A stretch of 64,000 nucleotides of DNA from Alphaproteobacteria bacterium (GTDB taxonomy: Bacteria > Pseudomonadota > Alphaproteobacteria > Micropepsales > Micropepsaceae), in NCBI GenBank assembly GCA_016783965.1, contig JADHVO010000006.1:124001-188000 (forward strand). The letters run 5' to 3'. The position numbers and the translations under genes were made by a program. Shown here one piece after another: positions 35,880-44,833 of this stretch. The notes beneath the pieces are model-generated. The model saw only the letters and a program-made list of their open reading frames with translations, made no database searches and was not told the origin of the DNA. The stretch's first letter is position 1; the number at the start of each line of letters is the position of its first letter.

Positions 35880-37110
35880 GTCCCACCGCCCCCTGTCCGC
35901 CGTCCGCGCAGATCGAGACGATGCCGCGCGACCCGACCGGCATGGCCGACAGTTCTTTCACCGCCTGGCTCAGGATGCGGGCGCCGGTTGCAGCGAAGGG
36001 ATGGCCGATGGAGAGTGAGCCGCCATGCGGGTTCACGCGCTCCCACGGGAATTCGCCGAGATCGAAATCCACGCCGGCCTTCTCGCGGCGATAGACGGGA
36101 TCGGACGCCGCCTTCACGTTCGCCAGCACCTGCGCTGCGAAGGCCTCATGGATGTTCCAGAGCTGGATGTCCTTGAAGGTGAACTTGTTGCGCGCGAGCA
36201 GCCGCGGGATGGCGCGCGCCGGCGCCATCAGGATTCCCTCCTCGTGGTAGTCCATCGCGGCGATTTCCCAGTCGACGAACCTGACCGCCGGCGGGTTGCC
36301 CAGCCGCTTCAGACCTTCGGCGTCCGCGACCCAGACCGAGGCCGCGCCGTCGGTGTTGGGCGAGGAATTGCCCGCCGTCAGCGTACCGTGTTCGTGGTCG
36401 AAGGCGGGACGCAGGGCCGCAAGCTTTTCCAGTGAGGTGTCACGGCGCGGAATGGTGTCGTGGTCGACGCCGCCGAACGGCATCACGAGATCGGAGAAGA
36501 AGCCGCTGTCCTGTCCGGCGATGGCGCCCTGGTGGCTCTTGAGCGCGCGGGCATCCTGGTCGGCGCGCGGGATGGCGAATTTCTTGGCAGTGTCCTCGGT
36601 GTGCTGGCCCTGCGAGCGGCCGCTCTGGCGGTTGGCCCAGCCATTGGTCGGCAAATCGAAATCGGCGGGCGTTACCTTCTGCAAGGTCGCGAGCGCGCCG
36701 GCCGGATTCTTGGCGAACTGGCCGAACAGGGTGTCGGCGAACGAGGACTTCAGCGCGAGCGGCACATGGCTCATGGTCTCGACGCCGCCGACCATCGCGA
36801 GATGCAGGCGGCCGCGGCCCACCATGCCGGCGGCCTGCACCGCGGCGACGAAGCTGGTCGCGCAAGCGAGCACCGTCGAATAGGCCGGCGTCTCGGGCGA
36901 CAGCCTGGCTTCAAACACCAGCTCGCGCGCGATGTTGGTCACCGTGGCGTCGGGAATCACCTGGCCCCAGACGATAAAGTCCGGCTTCGCCCTTTTGGCC
37001 ATCGCCGCGACGACGGGCCCGGAAAGCTGAATTGCGCTGAAGCCGAGATAGCTGCCGCTGGCCTTCACGAACGGTGTGCGAAGGCCAGGAACGAGGAAGA
37101 CGTCGGTCAT
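35863..37110 (-). CDS. Thiolase (acetyl-CoA C-acyltransferase, FadI-like)
   Basis: A 415-residue thiolase. Landmarks are GLRTPFVKASGSYLG at the N-terminus, nucleophile Cys83 in STVLACATSFVAAVQA, NIHEAFAAQVLAN, the GHPFAATGAR histidine and C-terminal CADGGQGAVGLIE. The overall pattern resembles FadI-type thiolases (GQVIPDATVTNIARELV). It would cleave 3-oxoacyl-CoA in beta-oxidation. ATG 37110 has AAAGGGG upstream. It begins 2 bp after the small membrane-protein gene and ends a P450-membrane protein-thiolase operon, suggesting hydrocarbon or fatty-acid degradation. Confidence 0.9.
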   Translation of the reverse strand: MTDVFLVPGLRTPFVKASGSYLGFSAIQLSGPVVAAMAKRAKPDFIVWGQVIPDATVTNIARELVFEARLSPETPAYSTVLACATSFVAAVQAAGMVGRGRLHLAMVGGVETMSHVPLALKSSFADTLFGQFAKNPAGALATLQKVTPADFDLPTNGWANRQSGRSQGQHTEDTAKKFAIPRADQDARALKSHQGAIAGQDSGFFSDLVMPFGGVDHDTIPRRDTSLEKLAALRPAFDHEHGTLTAGNSSPNTDGAASVWVADAEGLKRLGNPPAVRFVDWEIAAMDYHEEGILMAPARAIPRLLARNKFTFKDIQLWNIHEAFAAQVLANVKAASDPVYRREKAGVDFDLGEFPWERVNPHGGSLSIGHPFAATGARILSQAVKELSAMPVGSRGIVSICADGGQGAVGLIERV

Positions 37111-37112
37111 GG

Positions 37113-37607
37113 TCACCCCTTTGGATGAAACCGCCGGACCCCCAGATATCCCGCGATGATGAAGAGTATCAGTACCACGCCCTGCGTGGCGCCGAATACG
37201 GGACCGGCGGGGGGGACCGCCGGTACGATGGCGTGCAGGGGCGGAACTTTCAGGAAGGCCTGCACCACCAGTACGAACACGTTCAGGTAGAGGGAAAGCG
37301 TCGCGCCCACCACGTAGATCCAGCGCCACATCCCGCGCATCGCGAACAGATAACGCGCGGCCAGGGTCGGGATCAGCACCGCGGCCAGGACCACGCCCAG
37401 GGTCACGGCGGGCGTGACCGGTTTGATCTGGATGACGAAGCCGCTGATATCCGTCAGCACGGTGAACAGCAGGAAGATTGCGGTCATGCCGTTCATGCGG
37501 TCGCTCCGCAGAAGACCGAACAGTACGAGCAGCCCGGTCACGATGGCGACCAGGGTGATGATGGTGTGAACGAAAACCAACGAACCGAACGGAATTCCGA
37601 AAAACAT
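37113..37607 (-). CDS. Hypothetical multi-pass membrane protein (164 aa)
   Basis: A 164-residue protein with five hydrophobic helices (FGSLVFVHTIITLVAIVTG, MTAIFLLFTVLTDISGF, VTLGVVLAAVLIPTLAARYL, WIYVVGATLSLYLNVFVLVV, GVVLILFIIAGYLGV) and almost no soluble domain. I do not recognise the family. ATG 37607 follows AAGGGGGC. It sits between the CYP153-like P450 (19-bp gap) and the thiolase (2-bp gap), so it belongs to their operon. A role in substrate uptake or redox support is speculation. Confidence 0.75.
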   Translation of the reverse strand: MFFGIPFGSLVFVHTIITLVAIVTGLLVLFGLLRSDRMNGMTAIFLLFTVLTDISGFVIQIKPVTPAVTLGVVLAAVLIPTLAARYLFAMRGMWRWIYVVGATLSLYLNVFVLVVQAFLKVPPLHAIVPAVPPAGPVFGATQGVVLILFIIAGYLGVRRFHPKG

Positions 37608-37626
37608 ATCGCCCCCTTGTGTGCGC

Positions 37627-38886
37627 TCAGCCTGGGATGCGCACGTCCATGCCGTCAAAACCCTTCACGAAATTCGAGTTCATCCGGCGGGGCTCGCCCA
37701 CTACGTCGATGCGGGGGAAGCGCTTGAGGATTTCCTCCCACATGATGCGGAGCTGCATCTCTGCCAGTCGCATGCCGACGCAGCGGTGGATGCCGAAGCC
37801 GAATGAGACATGCTGGCGCGGGCGTTCGCGGTCGATAATGAACTCATCCGGCCGGTCGATCGCATCCTCGTCGCGGTTGCCCGAGACGTACCACATGATC
37901 ACCTTCTCGCCGGCCTTGATCTGCTTGCCGCCGAGTTCGACGTCGCTCAGCGCGGTGCGCCGCATATGCGCCACCGGCGACTGCCAGCGGATGATCTCCG
38001 GAATCATGCTCTCGACCAGCGCGGGATTGGCGCGCAGCCTGTCGTACTGCTCCGGGTTCTGGTTGAGCGCGAGCAGCCCGCCAGTGATGGAGTGGCGCGT
38101 GGTGTCGCTGCCGGCGACGACCAGAAGGATGATGTTGCCGAAATATTCTTCCGGCGTGTCGCGGCGCGTCGCCTCGTTATGGCAGAGCATCGAGATCAGG
38201 TCGTGCTGCGGCGGTTTTTTAAGGCGCTCGTTCCACAGCCCGACGAACTGGCCCAGGATATTGAAGATCTCGACCTGCCGGTCCATGTCGGTCTTGCCCT
38301 GCGCGTCGACGCCGGGCGGGGTGAGGATGATGTCGGAGGCGCGCGGCAGCGTGCGGCGCAGCTCCCATGGAAAATCCATCAACGTCGCCAGCATCTGGCT
38401 GGTCAGTTCGACCGAGACCTTGTCGACGAAGTCGAAGGTCTCGTTGCGCGGCAGCTCGTCCAGGATTTTCGCCGCGCGTTCGCGGATCAGCGGCTCGAGG
38501 ATCTTGAGACTCTCAGGCGCGAACATCGGCGCGATGACCTTGCGCTGCTGGTCGTGGTCCGGCGGATCGAGTGCGATGAAGCTGGACTGGCTGCGGGGCT
38601 GCTTGCCCTCGAAGATCGTGATGCCGCCGAGTTCGCTGTCGGACGAGAAAACGCGGTGATTTGAATCGACGGCGATGATGTCCCTGTGCTTGGTCACCGA
38701 CCAGTAGGGGCCGTATTCGCTCTCGGCGGTGAGATGGACCGGGTCTTCCTTGCGGAGGCGCTCGAACCAGGGCCACAGCGTGTCGCCGCGGAAGATCTCG
38801 TTGTCGGCCGGCTGGAATTGGTCGAGCGGGGTCGCGTACGCCTTCTCCCTGGCCGCCGCATAGCGTTGCCGAAGTTGTTCTTGCAT
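37627..38886 (-). CDS. Cytochrome P450, CYP153-like alkane hydroxylase
   Basis: A 419-residue soluble bacterial P450. The heme-binding loop is SFGFGIHRCVG with Cys369, the I-helix oxygen motif AGSDTTRHS (residues 258-266), and the ExxR motif Glu297-Arg300. The sequence EDPVH...GPYWSVTKHRDI, LGGITI and HMRRTALSDVELGGKQI follows the CYP153 family that hydroxylates medium-chain alkanes at the terminus; assignment is by memory of that consensus. It needs ferredoxin and ferredoxin reductase, which are not adjacent. It is the first gene of an operon with a membrane protein and a thiolase. Confidence 0.88.
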   Translation of the reverse strand: MQEQLRQRYAAAREKAYATPLDQFQPADNEIFRGDTLWPWFERLRKEDPVHLTAESEYGPYWSVTKHRDIIAVDSNHRVFSSDSELGGITIFEGKQPRSQSSFIALDPPDHDQQRKVIAPMFAPESLKILEPLIRERAAKILDELPRNETFDFVDKVSVELTSQMLATLMDFPWELRRTLPRASDIILTPPGVDAQGKTDMDRQVEIFNILGQFVGLWNERLKKPPQHDLISMLCHNEATRRDTPEEYFGNIILLVVAGSDTTRHSITGGLLALNQNPEQYDRLRANPALVESMIPEIIRWQSPVAHMRRTALSDVELGGKQIKAGEKVIMWYVSGNRDEDAIDRPDEFIIDRERPRQHVSFGFGIHRCVGMRLAEMQLRIMWEEILKRFPRIDVVGEPRRMNSNFVKGFDGMDVRIPG

Positions 38887-38937
38887 CGCGCCGCTCCCCT
38901 TTGCCCGCGCAGCAGACCAAGCATCCGGAACCTAAGT

Positions 38938-38975
38938 CAACCGCCCCAAAGACAACACAACCGCCCCAATATAAT
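38938..38975 (+). promoter_or_regulatory. Likely promoter of the GTPase-SEDS-PBP operon
   Basis: A perfect TATAAT at 38970-38975 lies 29 bp before the first GTG (39005). Upstream, CAACCGCCCCAA occurs twice as a direct repeat (38938-38949 and 38958-38969), 20 bp apart, about two helical turns. There is no good -35 box, which would fit an activator binding the direct repeats. Confidence 0.45.
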
Positions 38976-39004
38976 GTGCGTCCAAGGGCGCAAAGGGCTT
39001 CGGC

Positions 39005-40237
39005 GTGGCGAACAGGACTGCGGATGACGTGGCGGAGCTCAAGCAGGAGCTGGCCCAATTCCTGCTGACGGAGATCACTTCGGCGCAGGGTGCGCAGATG
39101 TTCCGCCAGGAAGTGAGCGCGCAAGTCGCCAGTGTCATCGACAAGGTGTTGGACGAGCGGCTGGCGCCGGCGCTTCAGCGGTTCGAGCAGCAGGCGGCCG
39201 AGCAGGCCAATGCGCTGACGGCGCGAGTCGATGCAGCGCTGCGCCGGTTCGAACAGGACGGGCCGGCCGGGGGAGCGTCGCCGGAGGCCGACCAGAAGAT
39301 TGCCGAGCTGACCGCGCGCTTTGACGAGATGCGCGCGCGGCTGTCGCGCGCCGAGGAGCAGGGACGCCGCGCAGTGGCGCAGCCGCTGGCCACGCCGAAA
39401 CTGGCCGATGAACGCGTCGCGGTGGCGCCGAAGAACACGTCGCTGGTCCCGCGCTGGGCGCTGTGGATCATCATCATTCTGCTCGCGCTCACGGCGCTGG
39501 CGATCGGCAACATCTATCTGGAGCGGATGACGGCGCCGGAGCCTGCGCAATTCGGCAGTACTCCGCCCGTCCTCACAACACCGCCGGCCGCCCCCGCCAG
39601 CGCATCCCCTGCGCCTGTCGCTCCACCGCCGGTCCGGACGCCGCCGGCGGTGGTGACGCCGGCCCCAGTTCCGCCGCAAAACTCGGCCTCTAATCCTGCG
39701 GTGACGCCCACCCCGATGAGCACCAGGCCCGCGCCGCCCGCGGTCGCCGCGCCGTCAGCTCCGGTGCCGCCGCCACATCCGGCACATGCCATCCCGGCCG
39801 ACTTCGCCATCGAGCGCGCCTGGCTCGCGGCCCAGCCCTTCGCGGTGGACGGCAGCGTGGCGCGTCATGCCGGCGCCGGCGGACACATCACGACGCTCAA
39901 GTCCCTGGCCTGCGGCCACTCGGTCACCTGCACCGCGGATTCGCTGTTGAGCGGGTCCGACGCCACCAAGTTCATCGCGCTGCAGATGCTGATGTCTCAG
40001 ATAAACGACCGCTTCTGCACGCCGCGCCGCGTCGTGCGCGTGACCGGTGTGGCGGAGGACGCCAGCCTCCGCGAACTTGCCGAGGTCACACGGTGCGCCG
40101 GGCTGCGCACGTCGGGCGCATGCCACGACAGCGATAGTAAAATTTGCCTGCCCGATAGCACCATGGTCGAGGCCGGGGACGTGAACGCACTCATGCAGCT
40201 GCTGCGCTGGGCGCTGTGGAAGATAGGCACGATGTGA
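39005..40237 (+). CDS. Coiled-coil/TM protein with proline-rich linker and cysteine-rich periplasmic domain
   Basis: Gene 1 of a seven-gene operon; 410 residues. A cytoplasmic helical/coiled-coil part (about 1-130) is followed by one transmembrane helix (residues 151-171, WALWIIIILLALTALAIGNI), a Pro/Ala-rich linker (about 178-263) and a periplasmic domain (264-410) with six cysteines (303, 309, 338, 364, 373, 381), enough for three disulfides. No known domain is recognised. The layout suggests a signal-transducing or scaffold protein linking cytoplasmic partners to the cell wall. Start GTG 39005; it overlaps gene 2 by 4 nt. Confidence 0.75.
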   Translation: MANRTADDVAELKQELAQFLLTEITSAQGAQMFRQEVSAQVASVIDKVLDERLAPALQRFEQQAAEQANALTARVDAALRRFEQDGPAGGASPEADQKIAELTARFDEMRARLSRAEEQGRRAVAQPLATPKLADERVAVAPKNTSLVPRWALWIIIILLALTALAIGNIYLERMTAPEPAQFGSTPPVLTTPPAAPASASPAPVAPPPVRTPPAVVTPAPVPPQNSASNPAVTPTPMSTRPAPPAVAAPSAPVPPPHPAHAIPADFAIERAWLAAQPFAVDGSVARHAGAGGHITTLKSLACGHSVTCTADSLLSGSDATKFIALQMLMSQINDRFCTPRRVVRVTGVAEDASLRELAEVTRCAGLRTSGACHDSDSKICLPDSTMVEAGDVNALMQLLRWALWKIGTM

Positions 40238-41871
40238 GCGCGGCGCCGCGTCCCTTCCCGACCGAGATCGAAGCCAGCTTCGTGGTGCTGGGCCCGCGCA
40301 ATGAGGGCAGCAATTACGGCATCATCACCCACTCGCCGGGCCTATCGATCGACAATGCGACGCGCCAGCTTCTCGAAGACTATGCGCTGATGACGCTGGC
40401 GGCGCCGCCGCTGGACCGCCGCTATGTCGCGTTTCTGCCGTTGGGCGACAGCGGGTTGTGGCTGCTGGCGCAGACAAGCCATGTCGGCGAGGCGCAGCGC
40501 GGCGCCATCCGCATCACCTGGGGCCTATTGCTCGACGAAGCGCAGATATGGACGGTGCGCTCGAACCTGTCGGCACTTGCTGCGGCCTTCCCGCCGCCGG
40601 CCGCGCCGCCCGGACCGCCCGACCCATTGGTCTGGAAGATCCCGGTGCCCAAGCCGCGCGCGCCGTCGCACCTGCTGAGCGAGATCGGCACCATCGTACG
40701 CGACCGGCCGACGGCGCTGATGGTGCCGTCGAACATCTCGACCGAAGAAGCGGCACTTCAACTCTACGAGCGCTGTTCGCAGGTGAACGCGCGCATTTCC
40801 TTCGTCTCGCGCGCCGATCTCGAGGCGCGTGGCGGCATGGCCCAGGTCGAAAAGCCATGGCTGCTGGTGTTCACCGAAGACGATCCGCCGGTGCCGATGG
40901 CGCGGTTCGAAGGCTATCACCCGGTGCGGCTGACGCAGGAACGGCATCTGGTAGGTGCGCCGCAGATGCCCATCGGCCGCCGCGAATGGTTCACGCTGCT
41001 CGACGCCGCGCACGCGCGCTATCCCAATCAGCATGAGCGCCTGCTGGAGATCGTGAATCATCCCGTCGGTGCGGTGGAGGACGATCCGGAAGGCGTGATC
41101 GCCGCCAAGGTTCTGAGCCTGGCGCGGCGGCTGTTCACCGACCGCGAGAACTCACTGACGGCGCTTACATGGCTTGCAGGCGGTGCGGCGGCGATCGTGG
41201 AAGAAGCGGGCAAGACTACGGCGGTGGGTGCCTTCCAGAAGGGATTCGCGCAGGCCGTTCCGCATGCAGGCAAGGAGGCCTCGGAATTCCTCGACTCTTA
41301 CGTCGCCGATCTCGAGTGGTTCCTGCTGCCGCGGCGGCCCAACACGCCGCGCGATCCGTTCGCCGCCGAACTCGCGCTTGAGCGCGGGATCGTCTTCCTG
41401 GTGAACGAAACCACACTGGAAAAGATCGCAGACGATGTTTTGAACCGCCCGGAAAAGTTGAATTTTTCGCTGCGCTCGGCCAGCCAGCGCCTGCCGTCTT
41501 TCTTTTTCCTCACGCGGGAACTCGCCAAACGGCTGGCGCAGGACCCCGCCGATTTCACCTTGGCGGAAAGTGGACGAAGGTTGCTCGAAAAATGGACACA
41601 ATTGCGCGGCCAAGATCGTATAGTCGATGATGCGGTCGTGGCTTTGATCTTGGGGCTGGCCAGAAAGCCGTATCAGGGCGTACTGGCACGCGCGTTTCAC
41701 GACGGGCTCGGCCGGGCGCTTCTGGAATCTGGCGGTCGGGACAAGGTTCGTGCGATCATGAATGATGTCGCGAGGGAATTGCGCGGGCTGAGCAAGGGCG
41801 CGCAACGGAACGCGGACGAGTTGGCGGCGACCCTGTTGCTTGCCGTGCACGTAGCCAGACTGTTTCGCTAA
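40234..41871 (+). CDS. GAP1-like (GTPase-associated) protein
   Basis: Gene 2; 545 residues, soluble, no signal peptide or TM. The N-terminal 110 residues (EASFVVLGPRN, ITHSPGLSIDNATRQLLEDY, ARGAIRITWGLLLDE-like VGEAQRGAIRITWGLL) resemble the N-terminal domains of GAP1 proteins that accompany bacterial double-GTPases; this is my reading and is weak. A Pro-rich stretch (about 118-140) separates it from an alpha-helical remainder. It is immediately followed by a P-loop protein, which supports a GTPase-partner role. GTG 40234 overlaps the previous stop (GTGA), so translation is coupled. Confidence 0.6.
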   Translation: MSAAPRPFPTEIEASFVVLGPRNEGSNYGIITHSPGLSIDNATRQLLEDYALMTLAAPPLDRRYVAFLPLGDSGLWLLAQTSHVGEAQRGAIRITWGLLLDEAQIWTVRSNLSALAAAFPPPAAPPGPPDPLVWKIPVPKPRAPSHLLSEIGTIVRDRPTALMVPSNISTEEAALQLYERCSQVNARISFVSRADLEARGGMAQVEKPWLLVFTEDDPPVPMARFEGYHPVRLTQERHLVGAPQMPIGRREWFTLLDAAHARYPNQHERLLEIVNHPVGAVEDDPEGVIAAKVLSLARRLFTDRENSLTALTWLAGGAAAIVEEAGKTTAVGAFQKGFAQAVPHAGKEASEFLDSYVADLEWFLLPRRPNTPRDPFAAELALERGIVFLVNETTLEKIADDVLNRPEKLNFSLRSASQRLPSFFFLTRELAKRLAQDPADFTLAESGRRLLEKWTQLRGQDRIVDDAVVALILGLARKPYQGVLARAFHDGLGRALLESGGRDKVRAIMNDVARELRGLSKGAQRNADELAATLLLAVHVARLFR

Positions 41872-41895
41872 GACCTTTATTCGGGGGCTGTCCGA

Positions 41896-43137
41896 GTGGG
41901 TGAGCGTGGCGAAAAGACGGGTCTTGCGGGTGGCACCACCTTGCCGCGCGCGGAGGATGTGTTCGGCAATGCGCCGGCCTATCGCCGCGACACGGTGCTC
42001 ACCACCGCGACGATGGACAACGACGAGTCGCAGAATCTTCGCGACCTGCTGAACCTCTGCAAGCAGTCGAACCGGCCGCCGATCATCCTGCTCTTCGGCT
42101 TCTCCTACAGCGGCAAGACGGCGCTGGCGCTGCGCTTGCAGGACATTTTCCATTCGCGCGGCTACGGCGTACAGCCCACAGTCAGCCCGAAAGCGCCGGC
42201 CGAACGCACCAGCAAGATCCAGCCCTATTTCTTCTCGCATCCGCGGCGCCCGAACGACGCGTTCGTGCTGGTCGACCTGCCGGGCGAGCGTTTCAGCCGC
42301 GCCAAGGAAGCGAACTTCTCCGACGCGGTAGCCAAGGAGACCTTGCAGCTGATGGCGGCGGCGGACGCTTATCTCCTGCTGCTCGAGGCCGACAAGACGC
42401 TCTATCTCGACGAATTGCGCTCGACGGGCGTGATAGGGGACTTCGAGGCGAAGGACTACCAGGAAGTCGTCGCCACAATGGTGCAGTTCGCCAAGCTCGA
42501 CTGGCAGCTTGCGCGCAAGCTTGGGCGTCACGGCGACATCGAAGGCGCCGCGAAGGCGATCGCTGAGATGAAGCCCGACGAGCGTTTCAGTGAGCTCTCC
42601 CGCGGCGCGCGCGCCAGCCGCAAGCCTGTGCTGCTCGGCCTCTCCATCGCCGACCGCATGCACGACAACATGGTGGCGCTGGAAACCGGCGTGATCCGCA
42701 AACGGCTCGAGGCGCGGGGCGAAACGCGCGAGCTCACCGATGACGAGCGCAAGCAGGTGCGCCAAATCGCCTCCAATTTCGACCGCGACCCGCTCCTTCT
42801 CATCAATATGCGCCAGCAAAAACTCATGGCCCAGATCGCAAGCAGCTTCCGCTACTTCCGCGCCGATTTCCTCACCAGCTTCGCGGGCCTGCCGCCGAAT
42901 TACACGGGCGCGGTGAACATGGGCCTCTATCCGCCGCGCGGGATAGAGCGGAATTTCGACTGGTTGCGCACGGCAGCGCAGCGCGCACGCGGCGGCCGCT
43001 TCAAGACCTTTGCGCGGAAGAATCGAGTCTTCCATCCGATCGTGCAGGCGCTGGACTGGCTGCCGTCGCTGCGCGAGACGGCGCTGGCACTGGGTGCGCG
43101 CGCCGCATGGGATGAGGCGCTGCGTCATGCTCGCTGA
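41896..43137 (+). CDS. P-loop GTPase-like NTPase
   Basis: Gene 3; 413 residues, soluble. Walker A is GFSYSGKT (residues 68-75) after a hydrophobic strand (PPIILLF); the Walker B/G3-like motif is VLVDLPGERF (Asp127, Gly130); a possible G4 is LGLSIADRM (residues 247-255, Asp253). The DLPGE sequence is typical of double-GTPase-type proteins associated with GAP1 partners. The rest is helical and basic near the C-terminus. It likely provides the nucleotide switch of the operon. Start GTG 41896, 24 bp after gene 2, with GGGGG upstream; it overlaps gene 4 by 11 nt. Confidence 0.72.
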   Translation: MGERGEKTGLAGGTTLPRAEDVFGNAPAYRRDTVLTTATMDNDESQNLRDLLNLCKQSNRPPIILLFGFSYSGKTALALRLQDIFHSRGYGVQPTVSPKAPAERTSKIQPYFFSHPRRPNDAFVLVDLPGERFSRAKEANFSDAVAKETLQLMAAADAYLLLLEADKTLYLDELRSTGVIGDFEAKDYQEVVATMVQFAKLDWQLARKLGRHGDIEGAAKAIAEMKPDERFSELSRGARASRKPVLLGLSIADRMHDNMVALETGVIRKRLEARGETRELTDDERKQVRQIASNFDRDPLLLINMRQQKLMAQIASSFRYFRADFLTSFAGLPPNYTGAVNMGLYPPRGIERNFDWLRTAAQRARGGRFKTFARKNRVFHPIVQALDWLPSLRETALALGARAAWDEALRHAR

Positions 43138-44830
43138 AGCGATACAAGACGGTGTGAAAGCACCCGCCAAACGCCGCCGCCGCGCTGCTCCCTCGCGCGG
43201 CCTCTTTGATCGCCTGCGCGGATTCGTGCTGTTCGAGGCGGTCGATGGACGCGGCACGAAAGCTGCCAACACCAATGGTCCGTTCGAAGAGCGCCGTTCA
43301 CTCGGGCTCTACGTCGCCGCGGCGATCCCCGGCCTGGTCCTGCTCGCGACCGCCGGTGCTTTGGCCTGGCATCCGCTGAAGGCCGACCCCGACACGCTGA
43401 CCACCATTGCGATCTCCGCGCCGTCGCAGACGCCCGTCGAAAGGAAGCTGATCGGCAAGGTTGCGCTGCTGCGCGAAGGGCTGTGGGAGGCGCGCCTGAC
43501 ACCCTGGGAGGAGATCCCCTCCAAGGGCATGGCGCGCGTCAGCAACGGCGACATGCATGAAGCCCTCGCCGATCTCATCGGCGAGATCACGACGTTCGGT
43601 CAGACCGTGGACGACCGCGCCCCGCCGGGCATCGTGCGTGACCGCGTATTCCTGGCCCAGATCGCCGACTACCGCTCCCAGCTGAAAGCCATCGAAGCCA
43701 AGCTCGGCACCGGACGGAGCATCATCGTCTATCACCTCGGCCTCCTGGCGCTGTGGGCCGGCGATGCGGCCGACGCCGAACCGCAATTCCAGAGCCTGCT
43801 GGAGATCGCGCAGCGCACAGAGGCGATCGACGCGGTCGGACGTCAGCGCCTCGACGGCTTGCAGGCCTCGGCGAATTACGGTCTCGGCCTCGCCGCCGCC
43901 GCGCGCCACGACTGGAGCAGGGCTATCACGGATTTCGATGCCTCGCTCGGCGCCGCATGCCGCGCCAGCGCCGACGGTCCCGGAGACTCGGGTTTCAAGC
44001 TCACCACCGCCAACCTCGTCGCGCTGGACACGCGCGCTGTGCGCAACGATCGGCTGATCGCCCTGGTGCGGGGCCGCAGCGATGACGACCTGCACGCCAT
44101 CACCAGCCCGACCTGCGCGCAATTGATGGCGCCTGCGAAAGCGGCACCAACCGGCGATGCGGACGTTGAAGCCCGCGCCTTGTTCGGCTCGCTCGCGATC
44201 GACGGCGATCCGGTGCTGGCTGCGAATCTCGAACTGCGTGCCGCGCTGATGGGCGAGCGCGACACCGTGCAGCGCCTATATTTCGACGGCGCCGGGGCGA
44301 GTGCGGACGTGATGCAGGCGCAGTCGCTCGCGCGCGCCGTCGCTGGCCTCGACACCGAGGCGGGCGGCGTCGACCGCTCCGCGCTCACCGACATCCAGCA
44401 TCTGAGCGCGCTCAAGGCCCGCCTCGACAACGAGTTGCGCGGCGGTTCGCTGTCGGAGCCGGAATCCGATCCGACGTGGAACTGGTCGGACCCGTCGCTG
44501 TTCGGCAAATGGAAAGCGGCCGTGGGTGCGTCGCTCGCGGGCGCGCTCCTGGCGCAGGCGGCGGATGCGGCGCACGACAATCCGGGGCTCGCTGCCGCGC
44601 TCTACAACGTTGTGCTCGATAACAGCAGCTGGATGCCGGCGTCATCTGTGACCGACGCCTGGTGGCGGGTGAACACCGGCATGTCGCTCGGCTTCGCGCT
44701 CTGGATGCTGGCGATTTCCGCGAGCCTCAGCGGCGTCCTGTTCCTGATCCTGAAACGCTGGCGCGAGACATACCGCACGACCTTCGAGTCCTGGCATCAC
44801 GAAGACCGACTCCACGCGCCGGAAGGATAA
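43127..44830 (+). CDS. Two-TM protein with helical-repeat periplasmic region
   Basis: Gene 4; 567 residues. The N-terminus is very basic (KAPAKRRRRAAPSRG), then TM1 at residues 59-81, a long region (about 85-515) containing TPR-like helical hairpins (LGLLALWAGDAADAEPQFQS, ANYGLGLAAAARHDWSRAI), and TM2 at about 520-542 followed by a short cytoplasmic tail. No enzyme motif is seen. A membrane scaffold joining the GTPase side to the synthase side is an inference from operon position. ATG 43127 lies inside gene 3 (11-nt overlap); gene 5 begins 3 nt after its stop. Confidence 0.72.
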   Translation: MLAEAIQDGVKAPAKRRRRAAPSRGLFDRLRGFVLFEAVDGRGTKAANTNGPFEERRSLGLYVAAAIPGLVLLATAGALAWHPLKADPDTLTTIAISAPSQTPVERKLIGKVALLREGLWEARLTPWEEIPSKGMARVSNGDMHEALADLIGEITTFGQTVDDRAPPGIVRDRVFLAQIADYRSQLKAIEAKLGTGRSIIVYHLGLLALWAGDAADAEPQFQSLLEIAQRTEAIDAVGRQRLDGLQASANYGLGLAAAARHDWSRAITDFDASLGAACRASADGPGDSGFKLTTANLVALDTRAVRNDRLIALVRGRSDDDLHAITSPTCAQLMAPAKAAPTGDADVEARALFGSLAIDGDPVLAANLELRAALMGERDTVQRLYFDGAGASADVMQAQSLARAVAGLDTEAGGVDRSALTDIQHLSALKARLDNELRGGSLSEPESDPTWNWSDPSLFGKWKAAVGASLAGALLAQAADAAHDNPGLAAALYNVVLDNSSWMPASSVTDAWWRVNTGMSLGFALWMLAISASLSGVLFLILKRWRETYRTTFESWHHEDRLHAPEG

Positions 44831-44833
44831 CCG

